Source of the DNA: a virus
Length of the DNA stretch: 29,191 bases
IMG/VR virus record: IMGVR_UViG_3300037135_000030
Location: 1 to 29,191 of that record
Reading direction: 5' to 3' (one strand)
Position 1 is the stretch's first letter; each line of letters starts with the position of its first letter. Under the pieces are notes generated by a model. It searched no databases. It was given only the letters and a program-made list of their open reading frames with translations, and was not told where the DNA came from. This document shows positions 15,009 through 20,692 of this stretch, piece after piece. A program made the position numbers and the translations under genes.

Positions 15009-15016
15009 TAATTATA
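15009..15016 (-). promoter_or_regulatory. TATAATTA promoter motif C
   Basis: The minus strand reads GGCGTTATAATTAAC. The motif is flanked by 7-bp inverted arms (CGCTGAG at 15001-15007 and CTCAGCG at 15031-15037), which could be an operator or a hairpin. The gene starting at 14963 follows. Confidence 0.6.
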
Positions 15017-15031
15017 ACGCCTGCGGGTTTC

Positions 15032-15106
15032 TCAGCGTTTTGGCCAAGACTTCACAGCCATGAGCGCCGCTATGCCTGCAAATAGCCACCAACAAATCAT
15101 CAGCAT
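15032..15106 (-). CDS. micro membrane protein, 24 aa
   Basis: The ATG at 15106 follows GGGAAGG, just before the end of the J-protein gene, and opens MLMICWWLFAGIAALMAVKS plus four residues. One helix with a positively charged end is predicted. It ends at the arm of the inverted repeat around promoter motif C. The role is unknown. Its small size keeps confidence low. Confidence 0.45.
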   Translation of the reverse strand: MLMICWWLFAGIAALMAVKSWPKR

Positions 15107-15411
15107 AACCTTCCCTCTCCCTTGCACTCTTCACATAGTCTGATCTTCCCTTTGAACATCCGAGTCCCTATGACGCCGGAGCCAGCGCACCTATCGCAGA
15201 GCCCGGCTAGCAGCTCCTGACGGTGCGCCCACTCTGAGCGCAGCAATGCTGTCTTGACTGCATTATAGGCCCCTGTGGCTGTAAACCACTCCGTAGCCGC
15301 TTTGCCACCATTACGGTCTGGGTGGTTGACTTCAGCTAGCTTATGGTAGGCCCGTCTGACGACCTCGTCAGGGTCAGTCGGTTTGCACGTCAGAATTGCG
15401 TAGGGCGTCAA
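15100..15411 (-). CDS. J-domain (DnaJ-like) protein with cysteine repeats
   Basis: The 103-residue protein has a short J domain with the HPD motif that stimulates Hsp70 (NHPDRNGG, about residues 29-36) after PYAILTCKPTDPDEVVRRAY. The C-terminal part has two CxxCxGxG zinc repeats (CDRCAGSG, CEECKGEG) of the four found in DnaJ. There is no Gly/Phe or substrate domain. It could recruit the host DnaK to phage replication or assembly complexes. The start is a TTG at 15411 with AAGGAG seven bases upstream, overlapping the stop of the preceding small gene (TTGA). Confidence 0.85.
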   Translation of the reverse strand: MTPYAILTCKPTDPDEVVRRAYHKLAEVNHPDRNGGKAATEWFTATGAYNAVKTALLRSEWAHRQELLAGLCDRCAGSGVIGTRMFKGKIRLCEECKGEGRLC

Positions 15412-15512
15412 AGGCCTGCTCCTTCATACACGGACAGGCGCTCTTCCCACCATCCAGCTGGGTTATGCACAGGAACTACCTTTATGATCATCCCAGCGCC
15501 ATACGTTATCAC
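15408..15512 (-). CDS. small protein, 34 aa
   Basis: A GTG at 15512 behind GAGGAGGAGTT opens MITYGAGMIIKVVPVHNPAG and ends at the TGA that overlaps the J-protein start. The product is short and mixed in composition. The strong ribosome site and the exact coupling to the next gene are the only support. No family is known. Confidence 0.5.
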   Translation of the reverse strand: MITYGAGMIIKVVPVHNPAGWWEERLSVYEGAGL

Positions 15513-15521
15513 AACTCCTCC

Positions 15522-15923
15522 TCACGCCAGTACACGGCGCACAATCGACAGCTCCGACATTATCGCGGCTACAGTCTTGTAAGGTTCCGGCACTTCCACA
15601 TCCCATATTGAGACGAGCGCGCCGTCCACGATTGCCACGACACCGCCAACCGTCCGCACGAAGCTCTTGCAGCACTGGCAGTCATGCTCACGCCGCGTGC
15701 GGAAGATCTCATTGGTGCCTTCCGGCCATGCAGCCTGGTAAGCGCCCCACAAGATGTCCTTTGTTCGCGCAACGCCTGCTTCGCCTGTTTCGAACGGCTC
15801 TGTAGTAAGTCGCACACGGCACAGCGTTTGGTCACTCATGGCCTTGAACTGCGCAGCTACGGCGCTCGAGAACTTGGTGAAGTCCAAGTTCGTGTGCACG
15901 ACCTTCTTCTCAATAGTTTTCAT
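15522..15923 (-). CDS. conserved phage protein of unknown function, 133 aa
   Basis: The second half has a recognisable look: RTRREHDCQCCKSFVRTVGG (about residues 76-95), then VVAIVDGALVSIWDVEVPEP. I associate this block with larger phage proteins of unknown function, so this may be a shortened version, but I cannot verify it. His/Cys in HDCQCC suggest metal binding. The gene follows promoter motif D, and its whole 5' leader is the 9-bp repeat array. Confidence 0.7.
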   Translation of the reverse strand: MKTIEKKVVHTNLDFTKFSSAVAAQFKAMSDQTLCRVRLTTEPFETGEAGVARTKDILWGAYQAAWPEGTNEIFRTRREHDCQCCKSFVRTVGGVVAIVDGALVSIWDVEVPEPYKTVAAIMSELSIVRRVLA

Positions 15924-15951
15924 TCTCGCATCTCCTTGTAAATGCTTACTG

Positions 15952-16050
15952 CTTCACTTCCTTCACTTCCTTCACTTCCTTCGCTTCCTTCACTTCCTTC
16001 ACTTCCTTCGCTTCCTTCACTTCCTTCGCTTCCTTCGCTTCCTTGGCTTG
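15952..16050. repeat. 11-unit 9-bp tandem array (CTTCACTTC/CTTCGCTTC)
   Basis: Eleven contiguous 9-bp units run from 15952 to 16050. Nine are near identical, alternating A/G at one position, and the last (CTTGGCTTG) is diverged. One strand is almost pure pyrimidine, the other purine (GAAGTGAAG). The array lies between promoter motif D and the gene starting at 15923, so it would form most of the 5' leader, with GGAAG resembling a ribosome site many times over. Confidence 0.95.
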
Positions 16051-16052
16051 CC

Positions 16053-16060
16053 TAATTATA
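16053..16060 (-). promoter_or_regulatory. TATAATTA promoter motif D
   Basis: The minus strand reads GGGCGTTATAATTAGG, directly abutting the repeat array. Small inverted arms CTTGC/GCAAG flank it. The next start codon is at 15923. Confidence 0.6.
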
Positions 16061-16092
16061 ACGCCCGCAAGATCCCGCTGTGTTGGACAAAT

Positions 16093-16410
16093 TCAAATCC
16101 AATCATCGAACGCACCCGCGTGTAGTAGCCGCTTCCGTTCCTTTAAGAACCTAGGCCCGTGCTTTGTGTGGTCTTCCCACCCACGAAGGTTTCCTTTTAC
16201 GTGAATCATTTCGTGCATAAGAGTGATGCACGTAGCGAACTCCGGCATACCCTCCTGCACTTCGATTAACTGCGAACCGTCCTCGTATAGAGTCCACAGC
16301 CCCGCCGTCTTCAGTTTAGCAAAGCGCACCTCGACGCCATCCGGCAGCGCCCAGTCGAACCAGTTCCAGTTGAATACGTCATACCTACGACGAAGCCCCT
16401 TGTTCTTCAT
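16093..16410 (-). CDS. SprT-like zinc metalloprotease domain protein
   Basis: The 105-residue protein contains HEMIH (about residues 66-70), the HExxH zinc and catalytic motif, followed by KGNLRGWEDHTKHGPRFLK where His of HGPRF would be the third ligand. This is the pattern of SprT-like proteases, related to eukaryotic Spartan, which acts on DNA-protein crosslinks. There is no DNA-binding extension, so the substrate is unknown. The start at 16410 follows AAAGGAG; the frame's earlier ATG at 16434 lacks a site. Confidence 0.82.
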   Translation of the reverse strand: MKNKGLRRRYDVFNWNWFDWALPDGVEVRFAKLKTAGLWTLYEDGSQLIEVQEGMPEFATCITLMHEMIHVKGNLRGWEDHTKHGPRFLKERKRLLHAGAFDDWI

Positions 16411-16634
16411 CGCTGTCTCCTTTGCTCGGCCCACAAAGCCACGCCGATGTTTGGCGGCTGCCGCGCCCTGGGCCCAGGATAGACCGGCTCCTCATAGTTC
16501 TTAGGGCGTGTAGGTACTTTACCGACTGCGTCAGCCCGTGCCTCGGCTTCGTGTGGGGTGCAGTAGCCCCGCTTGCCAACCTTGCGTGTAGCGGGCTTGC
16601 CACAGATACAACATGTCTTAGGTTCTTCCACCAT
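16407..16634 (-). CDS. small zinc-finger-like protein, 75 aa
   Basis: CCICGKPATRKVGKRGYCTPH (about residues 8-28) combines C-x2-C and C-x2-H, a likely zinc-binding knuckle. The C-terminal half is Pro/Arg-rich. The ATG at 16634 overlaps the stop of the micro membrane gene (TGATG). I recognise no family. Confidence 0.7.
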   Translation of the reverse strand: MVEEPKTCCICGKPATRKVGKRGYCTPHEAEARADAVGKVPTRPKNYEEPVYPGPRARQPPNIGVALWAEQRRQR

Positions 16635-16723
16635 CACTTCGACGACCTTCCCATGATAAAGCCCATTAGCAGGCCGGTGAAGAATGCGGCACAAACTGTG
16701 ATCGTGATCTGGTCTGGGGTCAT
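16634..16723 (-). CDS. micro membrane protein, 29 aa
   Basis: The ATG at 16723 with a strong GGGAGG site opens MTPDQITITVCAAFFTGLLM, and a hydrophobic segment runs to residue 24, followed by a basic end (GRSSK). A single membrane helix with the C-terminus inside is likely. It is coupled to the zinc-finger gene downstream. Function unknown. Confidence 0.55.
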   Translation of the reverse strand: MTPDQITITVCAAFFTGLLMGFIMGRSSK

Positions 16724-16747
16724 CTCAGCCTCCCGGCTGTCCGTAGT

Positions 16748-16987
16748 TCACATCGGCTCCACATTGTGTGGCGGCCGAACCCCAGTGGCTTCCCACATAC
16801 CAAGTGAGACCAACTGAACCGTCACCCTGGCCCAGACCAGCCGCTGCTGTGCGTCGAGCTTCTCCCAAGCGAACTCTGCCCAACCCTGGCGCGTCCGTTC
16901 TTGGCGGTACAGGTCGTAGATGAACTTACCTTGCTGGTCGGTGGGTTGTGGCGTGGGCTTCGTGGTAAATGGTAGGATCCTTATCAT
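16748..16987 (-). CDS. hypothetical protein, 79 aa
   Basis: The start MIRILPFTTKPTPQPTDQQG at 16987 has AAGGAG and overlaps the upstream stop by 4 bases. Residues 20-60 are helical, with aromatic residues (FIYDLYRQERTRQGWAEFAW). No family is recognised. Confidence 0.65.
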   Translation of the reverse strand: MIRILPFTTKPTPQPTDQQGKFIYDLYRQERTRQGWAEFAWEKLDAQQRLVWARVTVQLVSLGMWEATGVRPPHNVEPM

Positions 16988-17292
16988 AGTGTCTCCTTGC
17001 GCTCCAGTAACCACAATTTCCCGCGTGAGGTCAGTGTGAACGACCCACGGCAGGTGCAAGCCGCGCACCCATCGATCAATTTGCGCTTCTTTAGTGACAC
17101 CAACTTAGCATTCACAATCTTCCATGGGATCGGCTTGAACGCATCCACAATATCCCAGCGTGATGCCGTGGCATATGGGTGCTTCTGGGCCGTAATCAGC
17201 AAATTGATTACACGCAGTACGGCGGTCGTGTCGATGTGCTTCGCTTGGAACGCCTTCTTCTTGGTTGGCGCGCTTTTCGTCAGGGCCTCCAT
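16984..17292 (-). CDS. winged-helix-like DNA-binding protein, 102 aa
   Basis: After a basic N-terminus, residues about 23-90 read as a winged helix: VLRVINLLITAQKH, then DIVDAFKPIPWKIVNAKLVS (helix-turn-helix), KKRKLIDG, a beta hairpin with CAACTCRGSFTLT and a last strand KLWLL. Such small proteins regulate phage transcription, though target sites are unknown. The start is ATG 17292 (GTG 17295 also possible) behind GGAGG. Confidence 0.65.
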   Translation of the reverse strand: MEALTKSAPTKKKAFQAKHIDTTAVLRVINLLITAQKHPYATASRWDIVDAFKPIPWKIVNAKLVSLKKRKLIDGCAACTCRGSFTLTSRGKLWLLERKETL

Positions 17293-17531
17293 CACGCGCC
17301 CTCCTCTATGTCAACCATCGATACATCTATCACATTGTGACTGGGCAGCCCAGTCACTGAGTACACAGTGAACATCCGGCGTGAACCGCACAAGCACGTC
17401 GCCATGCCAGACCACGACTTCCCCTGCAGCTCGACAATCCGGCCTGCAATCGCCTTCTCCATGGCGAAGCTCACCTCACAACACTGCGTCCACTCCGGCA
17501 GGTCCTCAATAGCTTTCACGCGGGCTCTCAC
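17292..17531 (-). CDS. hypothetical protein, 79 aa
   Basis: The GTG at 17531 overlaps the upstream stop (GTGA). Cys17-Cys18 and CLC (about residues 46-48) could bind metal. The C-terminus is beta-rich and acidic (VIDVSMVDIEEG). I do not recognise it. Confidence 0.6.
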   Translation of the reverse strand: MRARVKAIEDLPEWTQCCEVSFAMEKAIAGRIVELQGKSWSGMATCLCGSRRMFTVYSVTGLPSHNVIDVSMVDIEEGA

Positions 17532-17800
17532 AGCGCCTTCATTCCATGCAGCTTCGCTCGTGCCACTTCGACTAGTTTCTCATGCTCTACGATGTAAGGG
17601 TGGAAGGCTGCGTACGCGCCACCGATGATGGGCGGCGCGCCATGCAGGACACACATCCAGAAAACCCGATCTGCAGGGAAGTTTGGCTCAGTGAGGTAGA
17701 AAAGACCCTTCTTGATCCACGCCGTCCTGCTGTAGACACCAGTCTCATCCGCAAAACGCAGTTCAATGTTCTCTCCACAGCTTATCATCTCGAATGTCAC
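17528..17800 (-). CDS. hypothetical protein, 90 aa
   Basis: The GTG at 17800 follows AAGGAGG and overlaps the upstream stop (GTGA). The protein is beta-rich in its first half (IELRFADETGVYSRTAWIKK) and helical at the end. The family is unknown. Confidence 0.65.
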   Translation of the reverse strand: MTFEMISCGENIELRFADETGVYSRTAWIKKGLFYLTEPNFPADRVFWMCVLHGAPPIIGGAYAAFHPYIVEHEKLVEVARAKLHGMKAL

Positions 17801-17985
17801 ACTTCCTCCTTCGTAGTGCTGACCGGCTTCCCTCGCTTTGGTCGGTAGAACAGGTCAACCGGCTTACAATTCCGTATCATACTCGCATTTCCGCCGCCCC
17901 GCGCCTCCACGGACGGAGCGAACCGCATAGACTGCTGTGCATCCCGCGCCTCCCTATAGCTAGCTTGTGGCACTTGATACACCAT
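17797..17985 (-). CDS. hypothetical protein, 62 aa
   Basis: The start ATG at 17985 follows AAGGAGG by seven bases; a GTG at 17988 is possible. The protein has a helical beginning (MVYQVPQASYREARDAQQS), Gly-rich centre and basic end. No known family. Confidence 0.55.
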   Translation of the reverse strand: MVYQVPQASYREARDAQQSMRFAPSVEARGGGNASMIRNCKPVDLFYRPKRGKPVSTTKEEV

Positions 17986-18101
17986 CACATCGCCTCCTTG
18001 AACGCCGAAGTAAAGTCGATCTTGCCGAGCATCTCAGCCTGCACAACTTCGTCTGTCAGTTCATTGTACAAACCAGCGCCGCACCACATCATCTTCTTCA
18101 T
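17985..18101 (-). CDS. small protein, 38 aa
   Basis: The ATG at 18101 with GGAGG starts MKKMMWCGAGLYNELTDEVV, which ends at a TGA overlapping the next start (TGATG). The short protein is helical at its C-terminus. The ribosome site and coupling support it. Confidence 0.55.
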   Translation of the reverse strand: MKKMMWCGAGLYNELTDEVVQAEMLGKIDFTSAFKEAM

Positions 18102-18166
18102 ACGACCTCCACATCCATATAGCGCCGCAGTACGACACGCACGCTGGGACCAACGCTCCTTTGCGT

Positions 18167-18811
18167 CTACGATGAACGCGATGGTTCTGTAGAGGGTCGT
18201 GCAGCCTCCCCTAGATGTTTGAGGAAAATTCGCTCATTCGCAGACGCCGCCGCAGACGCCGCCGCAGACCTCGCCGCAGACCTCGCCGCAGACCTCGCCG
18301 CAGACGCCGCAGACGCCGCAGACGCCGCAGACGCCGCCGCAGACCACGCAGACGCCGCAGACCACGCAGACCACGCAGACCACGCCGCAGACTCCGCAGA
18401 CTCCGCAGACCACGCAGACCACGCAGACGCCGCAGACTCCGCCGCAGACCACGCAGACGCCGCAGACGCCGCCGCCGTTTCTACTTCCCTGAGGGTTGCG
18501 TTGCCGTCCAGGTAGTCTGCTGCTACCCGGAGCGCCGCGCGCGGGCGCTTGTCGTCAGGGTACTCGCGTTCGAAGTTTGGGAGCGAGGTCATGGCGAAGT
18601 CAATAGCCATCCGCGCGGCGATCTTCCGAGCATCTACGGTTGTTGCACGTAGAGCCCAAAGTGCGTGATCAAGTCCGTTGACGGTAAGGATGTGAGAGAG
18701 CGGGATGAGCGTGTCCTCTGACTGAGTGGACGGGAGGGACGCGGTGAGCGTCTTGAGGCCGCCAGAGCAGGCGGATTGATTACGGAGTAGAGCGAGGGTG
18801 GTATAAAGCAC
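18167..18811 (-). CDS. Imm-5-like protein with Ala/Ser/Trp repeats
   Basis: The 214-residue product starts at a GTG behind AAAGGAG. Residues 46-62 (GLDHALWALRATTVDAR) and the following ARMAIDFAM, then NATLREVETAAASAASAW, match the style of the Imm-5 immunity family (PF14423), whose members end in Ala/Trp-rich repeats. Here residues about 112-192 are almost only A, S, W, E and R. Immunity proteins neutralise toxins in bacteria; a phage copy might block a host or rival toxin. That is inference. No cognate toxin is nearby. The repeat tract may vary in length between relatives. Confidence 0.6.
   Translation of the reverse strand: MLYTTLALLRNQSACSGGLKTLTASLPSTQSEDTLIPLSHILTVNGLDHALWALRATTVDARKIAARMAIDFAMTSLPNFEREYPDDKRPRAALRVAADYLDGNATLREVETAAASAASAWSAAESAASAWSAWSAESAESAAWSAWSAWSAASAWSAAASAASAASAASAARSAARSAARSAAASAAASANERIFLKHLGEAARPSTEPSRSS
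18240..18475. repeat. coding 6/9-bp tandem repeats (CAGACGCCG and CAGACCACG units)
   Basis: About 230 bp consist of short direct repeats of CAGACGCCG, CAGACCACG, CAGACCTCG and CAGACTCCG in mixed order. They encode the Ala-Ser-Trp tail of the Imm-5-like protein. Units are a multiple of 3, so slippage would change length but keep the frame. Confidence 0.9.
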
Positions 18812-18873
18812 GGTGAGTCTCCTTTGATGTAGTAGTTGGTGAAGCGAACGTGGTCTGACTGCTTTGCAGGTCC

Positions 18874-19128
18874 TTACTGGGCCTCGCCCTTGCCGTCATC
18901 TGCGCCGCCTGTCTGTGGTGGCGGAACAAACTGCGCCTCACCGTAACCACACCGAGATGCAAAGAATGGTAGCAACCCTTGCACACCCCATAGATCGCGA
19001 AGGATCCACTTGAACTCAGAGTAGCCTTGGCTGTACCAAATGAACCGCCGGTCTTGGTACCGGGCACGCTCCTTATCACAATACTCCATGGCGTGTACTA
19101 CCTTCACAAATGCATCGGTGACGTCCAC
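18874..19128 (-). CDS. hypothetical protein, 84 aa
   Basis: The GTG at 19128 is preceded by AAGGAGG at a good distance. The protein has aromatic, charged segments (FIWYSQGYSEFKWILRDLWG) and a Gly/Pro-rich end. I recognise no family. It ends 63 bases before the Imm-5-like gene. Confidence 0.65.
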   Translation of the reverse strand: MDVTDAFVKVVHAMEYCDKERARYQDRRFIWYSQGYSEFKWILRDLWGVQGLLPFFASRCGYGEAQFVPPPQTGGADDGKGEAQ

Positions 19129-19142
19129 ACTTCCTCCTTGAC

Positions 19143-19259
19143 TTACTCAAACAGCCCTTCAACTTTGCCGTGGCGCACGATCTTAGACACCGCGCCCCAG
19201 GTCTCCTTGGATGGCGGAGCAGCTGCGTTCCTTAGCTCACGTTCCTGGTGCGCTTGCAC
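19143..19259 (-). other. open frame after the zinc-finger gene, possible shifted continuation
   Basis: A frame of 38 codons from a GTG at 19259 (VQAHQERELRNAAAPPSKET...) overlaps the end of the zinc-finger frame in the -1 position and ends at TAA 19143. It has no ribosome site. It may be a separate short gene, or the C-terminal part of the upstream protein after a shift. Confidence 0.3.
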
Positions 19260-19375
19260 TTCATACAGCGCCTGGCTGCCCGGCCCACTAGGCTGGATGG
19301 CGCGAATAGCGTGGCCAGCTTCGTCTCACCGCAGCAGGAACATGTGACTAGCTCAAAGCCGTCTTCATCTACCAC
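19232..19375 (-). CDS. small zinc-finger-like protein, 47 aa
   Basis: A GTG at 19375, overlapping the end of the preceding gene, opens MVDEDGFELVTCSCCGETKL and continues to RRCMKCKRTRNVS. The pairs C-x-C-C (residues 12-15) and C-x2-C (37, 40) are a clear zinc-ribbon pattern. Only a weak GGAAG site is present, so the start is unsure and coupling is likely. The last 10 residues are basic. Confidence 0.5.
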   Translation of the reverse strand: MVDEDGFELVTCSCCGETKLATLFAPSSLVGRAARRCMKCKRTRNVS

Positions 19376-19626
19376 ACCAGCAACGCTTCCATCTTCAAGC
19401 GTTCTTCCTTGCCGTGGATGAGCTCAATTGTTTCTAGTGACTCTTTCCAACGCCCAGGGTCCTCGTCAGCACGGTCCACTTTCTTCGCACCCTGCTCAAA
19501 GCCCATCTCATGCTGACAGTACTTCACAGCCTCTTCACGGCTAAGATCATAATTCGTGAAATTATCAGCAGGATCTGCGAACCGCGCGTACTTACCATTA
19601 GGCTGCTTTACTATTCTCCAGGCCAT
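19369..19626 (-). CDS. hypothetical protein, 85 aa
   Basis: The ATG at 19626 follows AAGGAG. The product starts MAWRIVKQPNGKYARFADPA and includes LSREEAVKYCQHEMGF, then a charged helix. It is a small soluble protein without a known family. The frame ends in TAG. Confidence 0.7.
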   Translation of the reverse strand: MAWRIVKQPNGKYARFADPADNFTNYDLSREEAVKYCQHEMGFEQGAKKVDRADEDPGRWKESLETIELIHGKEERLKMEALLVW

Positions 19627-19644
19627 TTATAGGCTCCTTCCTTC

Positions 19645-19830
19645 TCACCACACAAAGAACGTCACTGGTCCGAGCATGACGAGCAATGCTAGCAGGAGGC
19701 TCTCCTCCGCCCAAGAAGCCTCGTCCTGCCAACGGCCCGTGCAGTCCTCCCTGTATCGCACGCCGAAGCGGTACACAACCCAGGCGATAAAGCCGATTCC
19801 TAACCAACAAAACAATACGTCAGATAGCAT
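19645..19830 (-). CDS. small membrane protein with two helices, 61 aa
   Basis: Two hydrophobic segments (about residues 2-22, LSDVLFCWLGIGFIAWVVY, and 44-60, LLLALLVMLGPVTFFVW) flank a charged, soluble loop (RYREDCTGRWQDEASWAEES). Size and topology fit holin-like or exclusion proteins, but it lies in the early block rather than next to a lysin. GAGG precedes the ATG. A TATAATTA motif lies 28 bases upstream, inside the previous gene. Confidence 0.65.
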   Translation of the reverse strand: MLSDVLFCWLGIGFIAWVVYRFGVRYREDCTGRWQDEASWAEESLLLALLVMLGPVTFFVW

Positions 19831-19831
19831 C

Positions 19832-19945
19832 TCAGACCTCTTTCTTGGTGCGTGACCTAATTATAACGCTGGGTGGCTCGCCGTCCTGCCGGGCTACGAT
19901 GTCCACAGCTGCAAGGCGAAGTTCTTTCTCTGTCCATGTCTTCAT
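19832..19945 (-). CDS. small protein, 37 aa
   Basis: The ATG at 19945 follows AAAGGAGAAG and starts MKTWTEKELRLAAVDIVARQ. The codons for Val-Ile-Ile (GTT ATA ATT) coincide with promoter motif E, so the DNA here is both coding and possibly a promoter. The short protein is helical. No family known. Confidence 0.6.
   Translation of the reverse strand: MKTWTEKELRLAAVDIVARQDGEPPSVIIRSRTKKEV
19858..19865 (-). promoter_or_regulatory. TATAATTA promoter motif E
   Basis: The minus strand reads CAGCGTTATAATTAGG inside the end of a small gene, 28 bases ahead of the membrane-protein start at 19830. It matches the other motifs at eleven or more bases. Confidence 0.5.
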
Positions 19946-20070
19946 AGCTTCTCCTTTCCTAGCACGAGGTCCGGCTGAATGGGCGGGGCGCTCAAGTGCA
20001 CTTCCACAGTCACGTAGTCCGACACCCGGATGTAACCAAATATCCGAAGTAACCAAAACGGGATCTTCAT
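19942..20070 (-). CDS. small protein, 42 aa
   Basis: The ATG at 20070 has AAGGAG and lies 27 bases downstream of motif F. The product begins MKIPFWLLRIFGYIRVSDYV and continues with a beta-rich, Pro-containing end. Its stop overlaps the next start (ATGA). It was too short for standard gene calls, but the leader is convincing. Confidence 0.6.
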   Translation of the reverse strand: MKIPFWLLRIFGYIRVSDYVTVEVHLSAPPIQPDLVLGKEKL

Positions 20071-20095
20071 TCTGTATCTCCTTACCAGTGTGATT

Positions 20096-20103
20096 TAATT
20101 ATA
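20096..20103 (-). promoter_or_regulatory. TATAATTA promoter motif F
   Basis: The minus strand reads GGGCCTATAATTAAATC, with the start codon at 20070 just downstream. No -35 box is seen; 33 bases further upstream begins the CA microsatellite. Confidence 0.6.
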
Positions 20104-20134
20104 GGCCCTCTGGCCCACAGTCCATCGTTCGGCG

Positions 20135-20370
<236 letters not shown>

Positions 20371-20391
20371 CTCGCCTCCAGGCCTAGTACC

Positions 20392-20619
20392 TTACGACTC
20401 TAGTTTCAGAGCTTCCTTGATCAGCAGCAAGCCAGACGGTTTCCTCAAAGAAACGGCCCTGCGCAACCCGCTCTTGTTGAATATCCACCGCTCACCTTTG
20501 AAGTCGTCAACTGTCACTTCGCCGGCCAACACAGACCGCACAACGCCGAATATCGCTTGCTGGCCCAGTATTACCTGCACAGCTACCCAATCACCTTCTT
20601 GAAACGGATACTACTTCAT
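20392..20619 (-). pseudogene. small gene with amber codon at position 3
   Basis: A perfect AAGGAGG and ATG at 20619 are followed by AAG and then TAG. After the TAG the same frame runs on for 72 codons (YPFQEGDWVAVQVILG...) to TAA at 20392. The protein-like start of this part and the ideal ribosome site show one gene interrupted by an early stop. The text ATGAAGTAGTATCC looks like ATGAAGTATCC with a tandem GTA duplication. A GTG at 20580 could restart translation. Other genes here end normally in TAG, so a recoded TAG is unlikely. Confidence 0.65.
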
Positions 20620-20692
20620 CTAATCCTCCTTGTATGATTTCTGTAAATTTTCTAGCTAGCCGACCCGCATCGTTCTGAGAACCCGAGGGCCC

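Noticed and set aside
15952-16050. CRISPR array
   Set aside because: The repeats are only 9 bp, directly adjoining, with no unique spacers and no cas genes.
18215-18652. Arginine-rich open frame on the plus strand
   Set aside because: It is the complement of the Ala/Ser/Trp repeat tract and consists almost only of Arg and Pro; the minus-strand gene has a ribosome site and a family-like N-terminus.
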